This document shows, piece by piece, positions 25,044 through 36,369 of a DNA stretch of 64,000 bases. Source of the stretch: Aquirufa nivalisilvae (GTDB taxonomy: Bacteria; Bacteroidota; Bacteroidia; Cytophagales; Spirosomataceae); assembly GCF_004307455.1 (NCBI RefSeq), contig NZ_SEWX01000002.1:1-64000 (forward strand). The letters are read 5' to 3'. The notes under the pieces are model-generated. The model saw only the letters and a list, made by a program, of their open reading frames with translations. It was not told where the DNA came from and did not search any database. The translations under genes were made by a program, and so were the position numbers. The first letter of the stretch is position 1, and every line of letters begins with the position of its first letter.

Positions 25044-26129
25044 TTATTTGACACTAACAGCTTCTGTAGCAGTACTATCTGCTGCGATAGGCTCAGCTGG
25101 AATATATTTACTTGCTTTCGCTTTTAAATTCTCTGGTACTTTAGACAAGTACGCAGGATTCATGGTTAAGAATGGTTTTTGTTCCGATACCCATTTTTTG
25201 TAATCAGCCGGTTCATCCACGAAAACAGTAATGGCCATACCAAAGTGACCACGGCCACAAATCTCAGTACAGTTTAACTTAAAGTTAAAATCCTTCTTAC
25301 CTAGCTTAGCACGCATTTCGTCTGTCGAAATCGTTGGGGTAAACCAAAACTTAGTTGGCATACCTGGAACGGCATCCATTTTAACACGTTGGAAAGGAAG
25401 ATATACCGAGTGTAAAACGTCTTGAGCTCTGATTTTCAACAAGACAGGCACACCTTTAGGAAGATGCAATTCATTGGCAGTAAAATCATCAAATGAATTT
25501 TTATCTGTAAAGTCTAGACCAAGGCTATTCGTTTCATCAATCAATTTATAATTAATGTTACCTAATTGGCTATCATCATTACCTGCATAACGTACATACC
25601 AACCAAATTGGTGACCAGTTACTTCAATTACTACCGCGTTACTAGGTGCTTGAGAAGTAATATCTCTCCAAGTTCTCCAACCTGTGAAAACTAAAATCGC
25701 CATAACAATAGCTGGAATAATTGTCCAGATAATTTCAAGCTTATGGTTGACAGGGTAGAAAGTCGCCTTTCTGTTTTTATCATTGCGATATTGGAATGCA
25801 AAAAAGAACAATAATGAGTTCGTAATGAAAAAAGCAAATGTTACGACAGCCATGGAAATCCAAAACATAGAATCTGTCTTTACTCCGTGTTCTGAAGCAG
25901 CTACAGGAAGAAAATCAGGCTTAGAATGTAAGAATGACCATACTCCTGCAATTGTTCCAAATAGCCAGAATAGTAAGAATCCAAAAGCATTGGTATTATT
26001 ATGTGAATCTAGAGCAGAATCTGACTCATTTTCACCACTAAGGTTTTTGTTAAGCTTCAAGCTTTTGCTGATTACAGTAATCGCTAAGATGAAGAATACA
26101 ACGGATAAAAGACCAACTAGGTAATTCAT
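25044..26129 (-). CDS. ctaC: Cytochrome c oxidase subunit II (CuA)
   Basis: Subunit II (361 residues) accepts electrons at CuA. The ligands are complete: distal His in VLHSVYLP, then CTEICGRGHFGM. The aromatic relay WYVRYAG is also present. Unlike the usual two helices it has four predicted transmembrane segments: NYLVGLLSVVFFILAITVIS, FGFLLFWLFGTIAGVWSFL, FWISMAVVTFAFFITNSLLFFF and IIWTIIPAIVMAILVFTGW. No fused cytochrome c (no CxxCH) is present. Extra helices fit an ACIII-oxidase supercomplex. It is placed directly after actF. Confidence 0.95.
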   Translation of the reverse strand: MNYLVGLLSVVFFILAITVISKSLKLNKNLSGENESDSALDSHNNTNAFGFLLFWLFGTIAGVWSFLHSKPDFLPVAASEHGVKTDSMFWISMAVVTFAFFITNSLLFFFAFQYRNDKNRKATFYPVNHKLEIIWTIIPAIVMAILVFTGWRTWRDITSQAPSNAVVIEVTGHQFGWYVRYAGNDDSQLGNINYKLIDETNSLGLDFTDKNSFDDFTANELHLPKGVPVLLKIRAQDVLHSVYLPFQRVKMDAVPGMPTKFWFTPTISTDEMRAKLGKKDFNFKLNCTEICGRGHFGMAITVFVDEPADYKKWVSEQKPFLTMNPAYLSKVPENLKAKASKYIPAEPIAADSTATEAVSVK

Positions 26130-26161
26130 ATGTTTTATTTGTTAGAATCGTAATTTAAATA

Positions 26162-27523
26162 CTAAATATCGTGATGAACCGCTTCTGGTAAGAATGGGTG
26201 GTTTTTCGCTATTAAAGAAGCTTTTGTTAATTCATCACTAATAATGTAAATAAAAGCAGAAGCAAAAACAGTAACCATTCCAAACTCAACTAAACCGTAA
26301 CCTGCATGACCTCCTAAAACGCCAGGCATAATCATTTGGTAAAAATCAATGTAGTGTCCAACGATGATAAAGAATGCCGCAATTTTCAAGAAAATACGCG
26401 TTCTTTTTGCATCACGTGTCATAAGAACTAGGAAAGGGAAGAAGAAGTTTAAGAAAACCATCAAAATTTCTGAAGTTTTATAAATCTTGTTGTGTCCTTC
26501 CCAACGCTCTAAGAAATAAATGATTTCCTCAGGCATGTTGGCATAATAAATCAATAAGAATTGCTCAAACCAAACGTATGTCCAGAAGATAGAGAATGCA
26601 AACATCAACTTTCCTAAATCATGTAAGTGGTTTTCGTTCACATAGGCCATATAACCTTTGTCTTTCAACAATAAGATGGTCAATGTAATAACGGCTAAAC
26701 CCGTAACATGCCAAGATGAGAACATGTACCAGCCAAACATGGTTGAGAACCAGTGAGTATCAATGGACATAACCCAATCCCAAGCAAACATAGAACTTGA
26801 TGCTCCAAAAATGACAATAAATGCAGTAGAGATACGAACTAATTGAGTGAATAAATCTGTTCCTCCAATTAAATCTTCTTCAAGTGATTTTTTACGTAAT
26901 ACTAACCATAAACCAATCCATAGAGCAAAGAAACCAACTAGGCGAACCAAGAAGAATGTCTTGTTCAAATAGCCTGATTTACCAGCTATGATTTTATCAT
27001 AGTTTTCATTTCCTACTTCAGTTACACCATGGTGCATCCAGTGGAAGATCGCATCTCCTTTAAAGAAGAATACTAATAGTAAAATAGGTAGGGTAATGTA
27101 TAAGAATTTAGGGAATGCCTCTGGTACACGCTTCATCACAGATGACCAACCTGATTTAGTCAGGTATTGTAATGAAACGAAGAACATACCAATGATGGCA
27201 ATACCAGTAAAGAATACGGCATTTAACCAAACGTTGGCCCAAATGCGATTGGTCCAATCATAATGTTCTTCAGCTGCAGGTTGGTGGGATACCGCTCCGC
27301 CTGAAAGGTGTTCTGAGGCAGCTTCATGACCCGCTTTTACAGCTTCATGTCCTGCGTTGGCAACTTCGTGGCCACCAGCCTCACCTTTGGATAAAAGATA
27401 TATTCCAAGCACTAAAGCTACTATTCCGGCAATGAAAGCATAAATAACTCTTTTTTTGCCTTCAGAAGTGAATTCAAAATGCTCTTCAACGTTTGCTGGG
27501 GAAAAATGTGAGTGTCCCGCCAT
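26162..27523 (-). CDS. actF: Alternative complex III subunit ActF
   Basis: ActF (453 residues) is an integral membrane subunit of the menaquinol:cytochrome c oxidoreductase ACIII, related to half of NrfD-like ActC. About ten helices are visible (VIYAFIAGIVALVLGIYLL; WLNAVFFTGIAIIGMFFVSLQYL and others). Between helix 1 and 2 is an unusual loop with a repeated unit, GHEVANAGHEAVKAGHEAASEHL, rich in His. The gene sits 33 nt after actE and 32 nt before ctaC. Confidence 0.93.
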   Translation of the reverse strand: MAGHSHFSPANVEEHFEFTSEGKKRVIYAFIAGIVALVLGIYLLSKGEAGGHEVANAGHEAVKAGHEAASEHLSGGAVSHQPAAEEHYDWTNRIWANVWLNAVFFTGIAIIGMFFVSLQYLTKSGWSSVMKRVPEAFPKFLYITLPILLLVFFFKGDAIFHWMHHGVTEVGNENYDKIIAGKSGYLNKTFFLVRLVGFFALWIGLWLVLRKKSLEEDLIGGTDLFTQLVRISTAFIVIFGASSSMFAWDWVMSIDTHWFSTMFGWYMFSSWHVTGLAVITLTILLLKDKGYMAYVNENHLHDLGKLMFAFSIFWTYVWFEQFLLIYYANMPEEIIYFLERWEGHNKIYKTSEILMVFLNFFFPFLVLMTRDAKRTRIFLKIAAFFIIVGHYIDFYQMIMPGVLGGHAGYGLVEFGMVTVFASAFIYIISDELTKASLIAKNHPFLPEAVHHDI

Positions 27524-27556
27524 TTTATCTGGTATTTTAATTTTTAATTAATTGAA

Positions 27557-28168
27557 CTATTGTTTTTGCAATTCATGTACATAAAGTACAATTTTCCAAC
27601 GATTGGCTGAAGTGATTTGTGAGCCATGAGGCCACATTCTTCCTTTACCATGTGTAATCACGTGGTAAATATGACCATCGTTCAAGGCTTTTAATGCGTC
27701 ACTAGAATATACAGGAACCCCTTTATACATTTTAGCAACCAAACCATCTCCTTTACCTGTTTCACCGTGGCAGTGCTGGCAATATCTTTCATATTGTAAT
27801 TTTCCAGCTTCGATATTTTCAGGTGTAGCAGCTAATGGGTTTTTCAAAGCTGCCGCTGAATAGGTAATGCTATCGTTTGGAATAGTTCTTGAAATCAAAT
27901 CTTGATGTAAGAATTCTTTTTGTAAGGAATCACTTCCTGCATATTTGCTTCTTGCTACTGTTCCTGCTACTGGCTGACGCATGTTCATTCCGAGAGGATT
28001 GATGGTATTGGTATCGCCATCGGTTTGAGTCATTGGCTCATAAGCAACGGAATGGTACATGTTTGGAGCAAATTCTGTTCCTGTATCATTGTGGTCGTCA
28101 CTACAAGAGGACAATAAGCCTAGGGCTAAACCAGCAAATAAAACGAATTGGTATCTTGGATTCAACAT
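27557..28168 (-). CDS. actE: Alternative complex III lipoprotein cytochrome c, ActE
   Basis: The protein has 203 residues from ATG at 28168. The signal ends in a lipobox (LLSSC, Cys22), so the mature protein is lipid-anchored at the periplasmic face, as shown for ActE of Flavobacterium johnsoniae. One heme site CQHCHGETGKGDG lies at about residue 127, with a Met ligand likely in GRMWPHG. It passes electrons within ACIII. Confidence 0.93.
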   Translation of the reverse strand: MLNPRYQFVLFAGLALGLLSSCSDDHNDTGTEFAPNMYHSVAYEPMTQTDGDTNTINPLGMNMRQPVAGTVARSKYAGSDSLQKEFLHQDLISRTIPNDSITYSAAALKNPLAATPENIEAGKLQYERYCQHCHGETGKGDGLVAKMYKGVPVYSSDALKALNDGHIYHVITHGKGRMWPHGSQITSANRWKIVLYVHELQKQ

Positions 28169-28206
28169 TTTGTTATGCTTCTTCGTGAACAATTGTTCTT
28201 GGTTAA

Positions 28207-28728
28207 TTATTTAACATTTACTTCAATCGCACCTGAATCTTTCAAGGCTTTCTTGATATCATCGGCACTTACTTTTTTGTTTTTGTCAACATTGATTGCC
28301 ATAACAAATTTATCGTCCGTGATTCTAAGATCTAATAGGTCTGGTTGGTTACCTGGATATAGGTTATTGGAAATACAAAATGTAATGACCAATCCAAATG
28401 CTGTAAACAATACCGTTCCTTCAAAGCTTACAGGGATCCAGTTAGGTAATGCAAAGAAATCTTTACCTCCAATAATCATAGGCCAATCAAAAACCATGGT
28501 GTAGCTGATTAATGATAAAGCACAGGTTAATCCCAATACACCAAACATGAAGGCTGCAATAGGTAAGCGGGTACGCTCATGCCCTACAGCGCGATCCAAT
28601 CCGTGAATCGGAAATGGAGTGAATACGTCTTCAATTTTGATGCCTTTAGATTTTACCTCGCTAACTGCGTGTAACACCTCATCCTCATCATCGTATACAC
28701 CTAAAATGTAGTTAGTTGTCGAACTCAT
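28207..28728 (-). CDS. actD: Alternative complex III subunit ActD (DUF3341)
   Basis: ActD (173 residues) has an N-terminal soluble DUF3341 part (YILGVYDDEDEVLHAVSEVKSKG, then VFTPFPIHGLD) and two membrane helices (PIAAFMFGVLGLTCALSLISYTMVF and VLFTAFGLVITFCI), followed by a small C-terminal domain. It is a structural subunit of ACIII. It follows actC by 28 nt. Confidence 0.93.
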   Translation of the reverse strand: MSSTTNYILGVYDDEDEVLHAVSEVKSKGIKIEDVFTPFPIHGLDRAVGHERTRLPIAAFMFGVLGLTCALSLISYTMVFDWPMIIGGKDFFALPNWIPVSFEGTVLFTAFGLVITFCISNNLYPGNQPDLLDLRITDDKFVMAINVDKNKKVSADDIKKALKDSGAIEVNVK

Positions 28729-28756
28729 ATTGTTTTAATTTCGAATTGCTAATAAA

Positions 28757-30154
<1,398 letters not shown>

Positions 30155-30186
30155 ATTTTTATTTACTTTTTAATACGATTGAATAA

Positions 30187-33100
30187 TTATGCTTCTTTTT
30201 TAACGTCCTTGTTACGAACCTTCATTAAGTAAGAGATGTTTGGCTTCACGTTAATCTCTTCGATTACTCCGTAAGCTCTACCTTCTTTCTCAACAGCTAA
30301 TAATTTAGAAATTTCAGAAGCAGGATCGTTCATGTCACCAAATGTGATGGCATTGGTAGGACAAGATTGAGCACAAGCTACTTGTATCTCTCCATCGACT
30401 GGTCTTCTTTTTTCTTTCTTCGCAGTCAACTTGCCTTCTTGAATACGTTGAACGCACATCGAACATTTTTCCATAACCCCACGTGAACGAACCGTTACGT
30501 CTGGGTTAATCACCATACGACCTAAGTCATTGTTGAAGTGGAAATCATATTCATCAGTTTGGTAGTAACGGAACCAGTTGAAACGACGAACTTTATATGG
30601 ACAGTTGTTAGCACAGTAACGAGTACCAATACAACGGTTATATGTCATTTGATTTAGACCCTCTGTCGAGTGAGTCGTAGCTAATACCGGACAAACAGTC
30701 TCGCAAGGAGCATTGTTACAGTGTTGGCAAAGCATTGGTTGGAATACAACCTCAGGATTGTCTGATGCTACTTCTAATCCTTTCAAATCTTCTACCTCAG
30801 CATCAGAAGAATAATAACGGTCAATACGCATCCAGTGCATTTCACGACGGTTAATGACCTCTTGGCGACCAACCACTGGAACGTTGTTTTCAGCTGAACA
30901 TGAAACCACGCAAGCAGAACATCCTGTACAAGTGTTTAAGTCAATCACCATACCCCAAGCGTGGTTGTTGTATTGGTGACCATTCCAAAGTGTTAAATCA
31001 GTTGCGTCTTTCTTTCCTTCTGATGTTGCAACCGTTGGATTGAAACGTCCTGATTGTGGATTTTTAACAAATTCACCAAGAACAGTTTCTTGAACAACTG
31101 CCTGACGAGCCATCACTGTGTGGTGAGTTTGTGTCTGAGCAATGTCTTTTGTATCTCCAGTTGGGCTTACCGATACTCCTTGAGTACAAGTACCTACGCA
31201 AGCACCATTGATTTCTGAAATAAATGGATAAGCATTAACACCTACTCCATCCGCTGATTTTCCAGCCTTTGTTCTTCCGTATCCAATCGCGATAGCTACT
31301 GTATCTTGTGCTTGACCAGGTTGAACTAAGACAGGTAATGTAACTTCATATCCCTTAGCGGACACTTTCACTAAATCACCTTGTTTCAAGTTTAACTTAG
31401 TTGCAGTAGGCTGCGAAATAGATGCATAATTGTCCCAACATGCTTTTGATACTGGCTCAGGGAATTCCTGCAACCATGGGTTGTTTGCCTGAGAGCCTGT
31501 ACCTAAACCTACTTTTTCGTATACTGAAATTTCTAATCCAGTTGAATTAGCTGTATATGCTTTTGAAATTGCAGCAGCAGCAGCATTAGCATCTACGGAT
31601 GGTACAGCTGTAGAAATACTTACTGCATTTGGTTGGAATACACCATCATGCAATGCATTTTTCCATTGTACTGCACCTGCTTTCAAGATATTGGATTCCC
31701 AATTACGCTCTAAGTAAGTTGCATAATCGCCATTCAAACCTGCCCAAGTTAATAAACTGGATTGAGCTTGACGAGTTTTGAAAATTGTCGAGATTGTAGG
31801 CTGAGTTAATGAGTAGAAACCTGTTTTTGGTTCTGCGTCATTCCACGATTCTAAGTAATGAGAATCTGGAGCTATGAACTGGCACAATGAAGCTGTTTCA
31901 TCGGCACGTTCGTTGGTAGCTAAACTAACTTCCACTTTTGGTAATGCAGCTGCTAAAGCTGCTCCCATTGGGTGATTATAAACAGGGTTGGCATTGTAGA
32001 AAATAACTGCAGCAATTTTTCCAGCTCCAGCTTCTTTAATGAAATTAGCCATAGCCATATCATTACCTTGACGGTAATTAACGGCTACTCCTGTGTTAAT
32101 AGTTGAACCATAAGCACCAACTAAGGCATTGATAGCAACTACTACTTTTTGTACTTCTGGGTCATTCGAACCAGCTACGACAATCGATGCTCCTTTAGAA
32201 GCAACTAAATCTTTCGCAGCTTTGTCTAAGTGATCTAATTTAACAGCTGCTCCAGCTAATGCTGCTGCGCCTGTTAATTTGGCAACAGCGTTGTATAAGC
32301 TTACTACAACTAAACCTTCTTGAGAGGGTTTGTAAGCAGAACGGTAATCTGCATTAGCTCCTGTATTGGACAAGATAGTCTCAAACTGATAATGACGAGA
32401 CATGTCTTTTTTACCATCTTTAGCTGATCCTACACGACGAGTTTCAGCCCATTGTGCTGCAAACTCAGTAGGAGCAACCCAAGTACCTAAGAAATCTGCA
32501 CCTACAGAAACAATTGTTTTTGCTTTGCTGAAATCGATACTAGGTAGGATGCCACCGTGCGCTTGAGTTAAACCATAAGCTGGGTTGGCATCATATACCA
32601 CATGTTGCGTGGTTGGATATTTTGCTGTGAATTCAGCGATTACTTTTTTCGTGCTTGGAGAAAGAATGGTATTAGATACAATTCTGATTTGTCCTCCTTT
32701 AGCTGCAGCCGCAGCTAATTTAGCTGTGAATTCTTTATCTAATTGAGCCCAATCAGCAGCTTTAGCGCCAATTTGAGGACCTTTTAATTTCTCGTTGTCA
32801 TAAAGACTTAATACGGAAGCATGTGCTCTACCAGAAAGAACTCCTTTAGAAACTGCAGAAAGTTTATTTCCTTCAATTTTGATAGGACGACCTTCTCTTG
32901 TTTTAACTAAGATAGAAGCGTATTCACCTCCATCTGTATACGTTGAAGCATACCAGTTAGCAATGGTAGGTTCTACATCTACTGGTTTGTTCAAGTAAGG
33001 AATGGTTTTCTTTATTGGAGCCTCGCAAGCAGCTAATGATACTGCTGCTACACCGAATCCCAACATTTTAAGAAAATCACGACGATGAGTTCCTGAACCA

Positions 33101-33234
33101 TCCACAAGGGCTTCCCCTTTAGAATCGCTCTCCGATGGCATATTGCCAAATTCGTTGTGGATATTTTTTACAAACGATGGTTCATTGGTTAACTCCTCAA
33201 TCCCTTTCCAATACCTCTTGTTCGAATTTTCCAT
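30187..33234 (-). CDS. actB: Alternative complex III iron-sulfur/molybdopterin-type subunit ActB
   Basis: ActB (1015 residues) fuses a molybdopterin-oxidoreductase-like domain (about 90-720), which in ACIII carries no molybdenum, with a C-terminal ferredoxin domain. A Tat motif (RRDFLK, Arg51-Arg52) is followed by a lipobox (SLAAC, Cys70), so it is exported folded and lipidated. Cluster cysteines are in CTGCSACVVSC, CQHCNNAPCETVCP, CIGTRYCANNCPY, CSMCVQRI and CAQSCPTNAI. Electrons move from ActC through these clusters to the hemes of ActA and ActE. A normal ACIII length. Confidence 0.95.
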   Translation of the reverse strand: MENSNKRYWKGIEELTNEPSFVKNIHNEFGNMPSESDSKGEALVDGSGTHRRDFLKMLGFGVAAVSLAACEAPIKKTIPYLNKPVDVEPTIANWYASTYTDGGEYASILVKTREGRPIKIEGNKLSAVSKGVLSGRAHASVLSLYDNEKLKGPQIGAKAADWAQLDKEFTAKLAAAAAKGGQIRIVSNTILSPSTKKVIAEFTAKYPTTQHVVYDANPAYGLTQAHGGILPSIDFSKAKTIVSVGADFLGTWVAPTEFAAQWAETRRVGSAKDGKKDMSRHYQFETILSNTGANADYRSAYKPSQEGLVVVSLYNAVAKLTGAAALAGAAVKLDHLDKAAKDLVASKGASIVVAGSNDPEVQKVVVAINALVGAYGSTINTGVAVNYRQGNDMAMANFIKEAGAGKIAAVIFYNANPVYNHPMGAALAAALPKVEVSLATNERADETASLCQFIAPDSHYLESWNDAEPKTGFYSLTQPTISTIFKTRQAQSSLLTWAGLNGDYATYLERNWESNILKAGAVQWKNALHDGVFQPNAVSISTAVPSVDANAAAAAISKAYTANSTGLEISVYEKVGLGTGSQANNPWLQEFPEPVSKACWDNYASISQPTATKLNLKQGDLVKVSAKGYEVTLPVLVQPGQAQDTVAIAIGYGRTKAGKSADGVGVNAYPFISEINGACVGTCTQGVSVSPTGDTKDIAQTQTHHTVMARQAVVQETVLGEFVKNPQSGRFNPTVATSEGKKDATDLTLWNGHQYNNHAWGMVIDLNTCTGCSACVVSCSAENNVPVVGRQEVINRREMHWMRIDRYYSSDAEVEDLKGLEVASDNPEVVFQPMLCQHCNNAPCETVCPVLATTHSTEGLNQMTYNRCIGTRYCANNCPYKVRRFNWFRYYQTDEYDFHFNNDLGRMVINPDVTVRSRGVMEKCSMCVQRIQEGKLTAKKEKRRPVDGEIQVACAQSCPTNAITFGDMNDPASEISKLLAVEKEGRAYGVIEEINVKPNISYLMKVRNKDVKKEA

Positions 33235-33285
33235 ATAATCTTTCTTATTCAGACTAAAATTGAATCTTTTATAACGCGTATACTA

Positions 33286-34491
33286 TTAATAGTGGCACTT
33301 AGAACACTCTAAACCGCCAATGTTTTGTACTTTAAGGGGAGTCTTGCTATCCTTATTGTGAACTTCAACCAATTTATCATAATAGGCATTGCCTTTTGCA
33401 TTGACGTCCGTATTACGGTGACAATCAATACACCATCCCATGGTTAAAGAAGAACGTTGTTCTACTACTTCCATTTTCTCAATATCTCCGTGGCAGTTCT
33501 TACATTCCAAATTACCCACATTGGTATGTTGTGAGTGATTGAAATAAGCTAAATCAGGAAGGTTGTGTACACGAACCCATTGAATTGGTTCGTCCTTTTC
33601 TAATGCTTGGTAAATTTTTTGAATTTCTGGAGACTCTCTTTTGATAGCATTATGACAGTTCATACAAATGTTAGCAGAAGGGACATTAGCGCCTTTTCCT
33701 TCGTATACACCTGTATGACAATAGTTACAGTTGATCTGATATTGACCTGCATGCAGCTTGTGAGAGAATTTAATCGGCTGCTCTGGAGCATATCCTTGGT
33801 GAATACCTACACCATATGCTGCATCAATCGTTGCTTTACCACCTAACAATAAGGCGAAGATGATGATACCTGTTTTTACAGCGGAATTAGCGGCTAATTT
33901 TTTAGCATTTTCAGCAATTCTTTTCATCAATGGAGCTTCTGAATCAGCTTCTCCAGCACTTAATTTACTTAAAGTACTTACGATAGATAATAAGGCGATC
34001 AATACAAAAACCATGATCACTAATAATCCAACTAATAATACTTCCATCATTCCACCTGAGCTAGCAGCGGCAGCTGGCGCGGCAGCACCTGCTGGAGCAG
34101 CACCGGCTGCAGGGGCGGCAGGAGCAGCATTAGAAGCGTCAATATAAGCGATAATGCTTTTAATTTGACCTTCTGAGAAGTTTGGATATGGAGTCATGGC
34201 AGCCTTATTGAACTTATTGTAAAGTTCATTGGCATATTTGTCGCCAGATGCAATAACTGCCTGTGGGTTATGGACCCATTTAACGATCCATTCGATGGGT
34301 CTACGTTCTCCAACACCTTTTAAACCAGGTCCTACGAGTACTTCATCCGTACTACTATGACAAGCAGCACAGTTGTTTTTAAACAATGTTTCCCCCTCCG
34401 CAGCGTCTTGCGCTAAAGTTGCATATGTTGATGCAAACAAAAACAGAAATGAGAAAAGGAATTTAACGAGCGTAAAATTTTTGCGATTCAT
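33286..34491 (-). CDS. actA: Alternative complex III multiheme cytochrome ActA with extra N-terminal cytochrome c domain
   Basis: ActA (401 residues) starts with a signal peptide (to about residue 28). A class I cytochrome c domain follows (CAACH at 41-45), then a long Ala/Pro linker (about 120-145), a membrane helix (MEVLLVGLLVIMVFVLIALLS), a second hydrophobic stretch (VKTGIIIFALLLGG) and a pentaheme domain with CNYCH, CMNCH, CKNCH, CIDCH and CSKCH, the last ending at the C-terminus. Six heme sites in one chain exceed the five of the plain ActA core. The extra domain may act as a tethered electron carrier to CuA. First gene of the act-cta operon. Confidence 0.94.
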   Translation of the reverse strand: MNRKNFTLVKFLFSFLFLFASTYATLAQDAAEGETLFKNNCAACHSSTDEVLVGPGLKGVGERRPIEWIVKWVHNPQAVIASGDKYANELYNKFNKAAMTPYPNFSEGQIKSIIAYIDASNAAPAAPAAGAAPAGAAAPAAAASSGGMMEVLLVGLLVIMVFVLIALLSIVSTLSKLSAGEADSEAPLMKRIAENAKKLAANSAVKTGIIIFALLLGGKATIDAAYGVGIHQGYAPEQPIKFSHKLHAGQYQINCNYCHTGVYEGKGANVPSANICMNCHNAIKRESPEIQKIYQALEKDEPIQWVRVHNLPDLAYFNHSQHTNVGNLECKNCHGDIEKMEVVEQRSSLTMGWCIDCHRNTDVNAKGNAYYDKLVEVHNKDSKTPLKVQNIGGLECSKCHY

Positions 34492-34520
34492 GTTTGAAAA
34501 TCTCCTATTTATTCAGTCCG

Positions 34521-34551
34521 CAAAACTACAATTCGAATTTTTAGGAAACAA
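34521..34551 (-). promoter_or_regulatory. Promoter of actABCDEF-ctaCD
   Basis: On the minus strand TTG (34551-34549), 20 nt, then TAGTTTTG (34528-34521). It lies 30 nt before the actA ATG. No other gene starts here, so this probably drives the whole respiratory operon. Confidence 0.75.
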
Positions 34552-34673
34552 TTTATTTGCCATTCAATTTCAGGAATTTTTAAGCTTTACCCTTCTATTT
34601 AGAATTTTTCAAAATAAGCTAAACCTTAAATTTCAATATTTTGATAATAAATTGTACCTAAATTATTTTGCAT

Positions 34674-34697
34674 AAAAAAACCTCCCAGATTGGGAGG
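34674..34697 (-). terminator. Intrinsic terminator after tRNA-Cys
   Basis: CCTCCCA (34681-34687) and TGGGAGG (34691-34697) form a 7-bp stem with a 3-nt loop; on the minus strand seven T follow. It lies just after the tRNA-Cys 3' end. Confidence 0.88.
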
Positions 34698-34705
34698 TTT
34701 TTGGG

Positions 34706-34776
34706 AGGTTTCGAGCGGATTCGAACCGCTGTAGAAGGTTTTGCAGACCTCTGCCTAGCCACTCGGCCACGAAACC
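34706..34776 (-). tRNA. trnC: tRNA-Cys (anticodon GCA)
   Basis: The acceptor GGTTTCG pairs with CGAAACC. The anticodon loop CTGCAAA on the stem AGGT/ACCT gives GCA. The T loop is GGTTCGAATCC. CCA is not encoded. Confidence 0.94.
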
Positions 34777-34976
34777 ATCGTTTTGGGGACACAAAATTAG
34801 GTCATTTTTGTTAAAATGCCAAGTGTTTTTTAATTGTTAAAGATAGAGATTGGAATAAAAAACAGTTTTACTACCCCAATAATCGTTCCAACCTAAGTTT
34901 TTAGGTCATTCAATTAATAACACTTCGCTCATTTACCGCACTTTGATTTCATTCCATTTAGGATGAAATCATTTTC

Positions 34977-36227
34977 TTATCCTCTAGTTAAAGTAAATAC
35001 AGAAATTTCAGGAGGCATTCCTACTCGGCCAGGATAACCAATGTATCCAAAACCACGATTTACATACAATTGTTGTTTTCCTTCTTGGTACAAACCTGCC
35101 CATTGTTTGTAAACGTACTGCGCAGGTGACCATTTGAAATCGCCAATTTTTACGCCAAACTGTGTCCCATGGGTGTGGCCAGCAAAAGCCACATCAATAT
35201 CTTGATATTTTTGAGTTACTTCTGCATTCCAATGCGTTGGATCATGAGATAATAACAATTTGGTACTAGCTTCCTCTGTTCCTTGATAAGCCTTGGCTAA
35301 ATTACCATACCAAGGAAAACGGCCTACACCAATGTTCTGAACCCCAATCAAAGCCAATTTTTCTCCTGATTCTTCGATGATTTTATTTTCATCCATCATG
35401 AGATTCCAGCCCATTAATTCATGTGCCTTCATTAAATCTTGTAGATTTTGTTTTTTAGCCTGTGGCGATTTCCACTTTACATAATCTCCATAATCATGAT
35501 TCCCTAAGGTGCTGTAGACCCCCATTGGAGCATGTAACTTGGAAAACATTTGGAAATAATCTTCTACTTCTGTTGCCTCATTGTTCACTAAATCACCCGT
35601 GAAAAACAGCAAGTCAGCCTTTTCTTTCATCACCATATCCACTCCACCTTGTACCGCTCTTTTATTGTAAAAACTGCCTGAATGTATATCAGAAAGCTGT
35701 GCAATGCGTAGACCATCAAATGCCTTAGGTAGGTTGGGTATTTTTAAACTAATCTTTTCCACGCGGTAATCATGTGCTCCAGAAAGTATCCCAAAAGTAA
35801 AAGTAGCCGCAGGGACTGCTCCTACAACCAAGGCTGTTTTGGATAAAAACTCACTTCTACTGATCTGTCCTGGCGCAGGCTCTCCCGGAATGATGTCTAA
35901 GTTTTTGTTGGTAAATGCCCAACGAATGATGCGTGTGATATCTTCAATGAACAAGAATATAACGACAAATAGTTTGGAAATAACCGTAATCATAACACTG
36001 GCCATGAAGAAGGTTCGAATCGTTTTGTTCCAATAAGTCAATGGAAGAAAGTTATATCCAATAATTCCAAATATGATACTCGCAGATATTGCCCAATATA
36101 CCCATCGAATGATTTGTTGGGTCGACTGACTTTGTTGTTGAAAGCCTGTTTTGAATGCTTGCCATACATAATAATCAATGGCAAGAATTAGCAAACTCAT
36201 GATTGGTATAAATAATAATTTATTCAT
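34977..36227 (-). CDS. Membrane-anchored metallophosphoesterase
   Basis: The protein has 416 residues. The N-terminal third has about four membrane helices (LLFIPIMSLLILAIDYYVW and others), and the C-terminal two thirds form a calcineurin-like phosphoesterase. All metal motifs are present: LSDIHSG, FFTGDLVNN, LGNHDYGDY, LLSHDPTH and FAGHTHGTQFG. The layout matches the YkuE/YaeI-like group; the related LpxI/LpxH step or phospholipid hydrolysis are possible roles, not provable here. The gene is monocistronic, behind tRNA-Cys and divergent from the SDR gene. Confidence 0.9.
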   Translation of the reverse strand: MNKLLFIPIMSLLILAIDYYVWQAFKTGFQQQSQSTQQIIRWVYWAISASIIFGIIGYNFLPLTYWNKTIRTFFMASVMITVISKLFVVIFLFIEDITRIIRWAFTNKNLDIIPGEPAPGQISRSEFLSKTALVVGAVPAATFTFGILSGAHDYRVEKISLKIPNLPKAFDGLRIAQLSDIHSGSFYNKRAVQGGVDMVMKEKADLLFFTGDLVNNEATEVEDYFQMFSKLHAPMGVYSTLGNHDYGDYVKWKSPQAKKQNLQDLMKAHELMGWNLMMDENKIIEESGEKLALIGVQNIGVGRFPWYGNLAKAYQGTEEASTKLLLSHDPTHWNAEVTQKYQDIDVAFAGHTHGTQFGVKIGDFKWSPAQYVYKQWAGLYQEGKQQLYVNRGFGYIGYPGRVGMPPEISVFTLTRG

Positions 36228-36369
36228 GGCTTAAATTAGAGTGGCAAATAGGGGCAATCCAAGGAAATATCAAAAATAATCTGGATAAACGGTATTTATC
36301 CCAGGATAATCCTAGTTAAATTGCTGACTTAACGGCTAATGGGGATATTTTGTTCCCTCTTTTACATTT

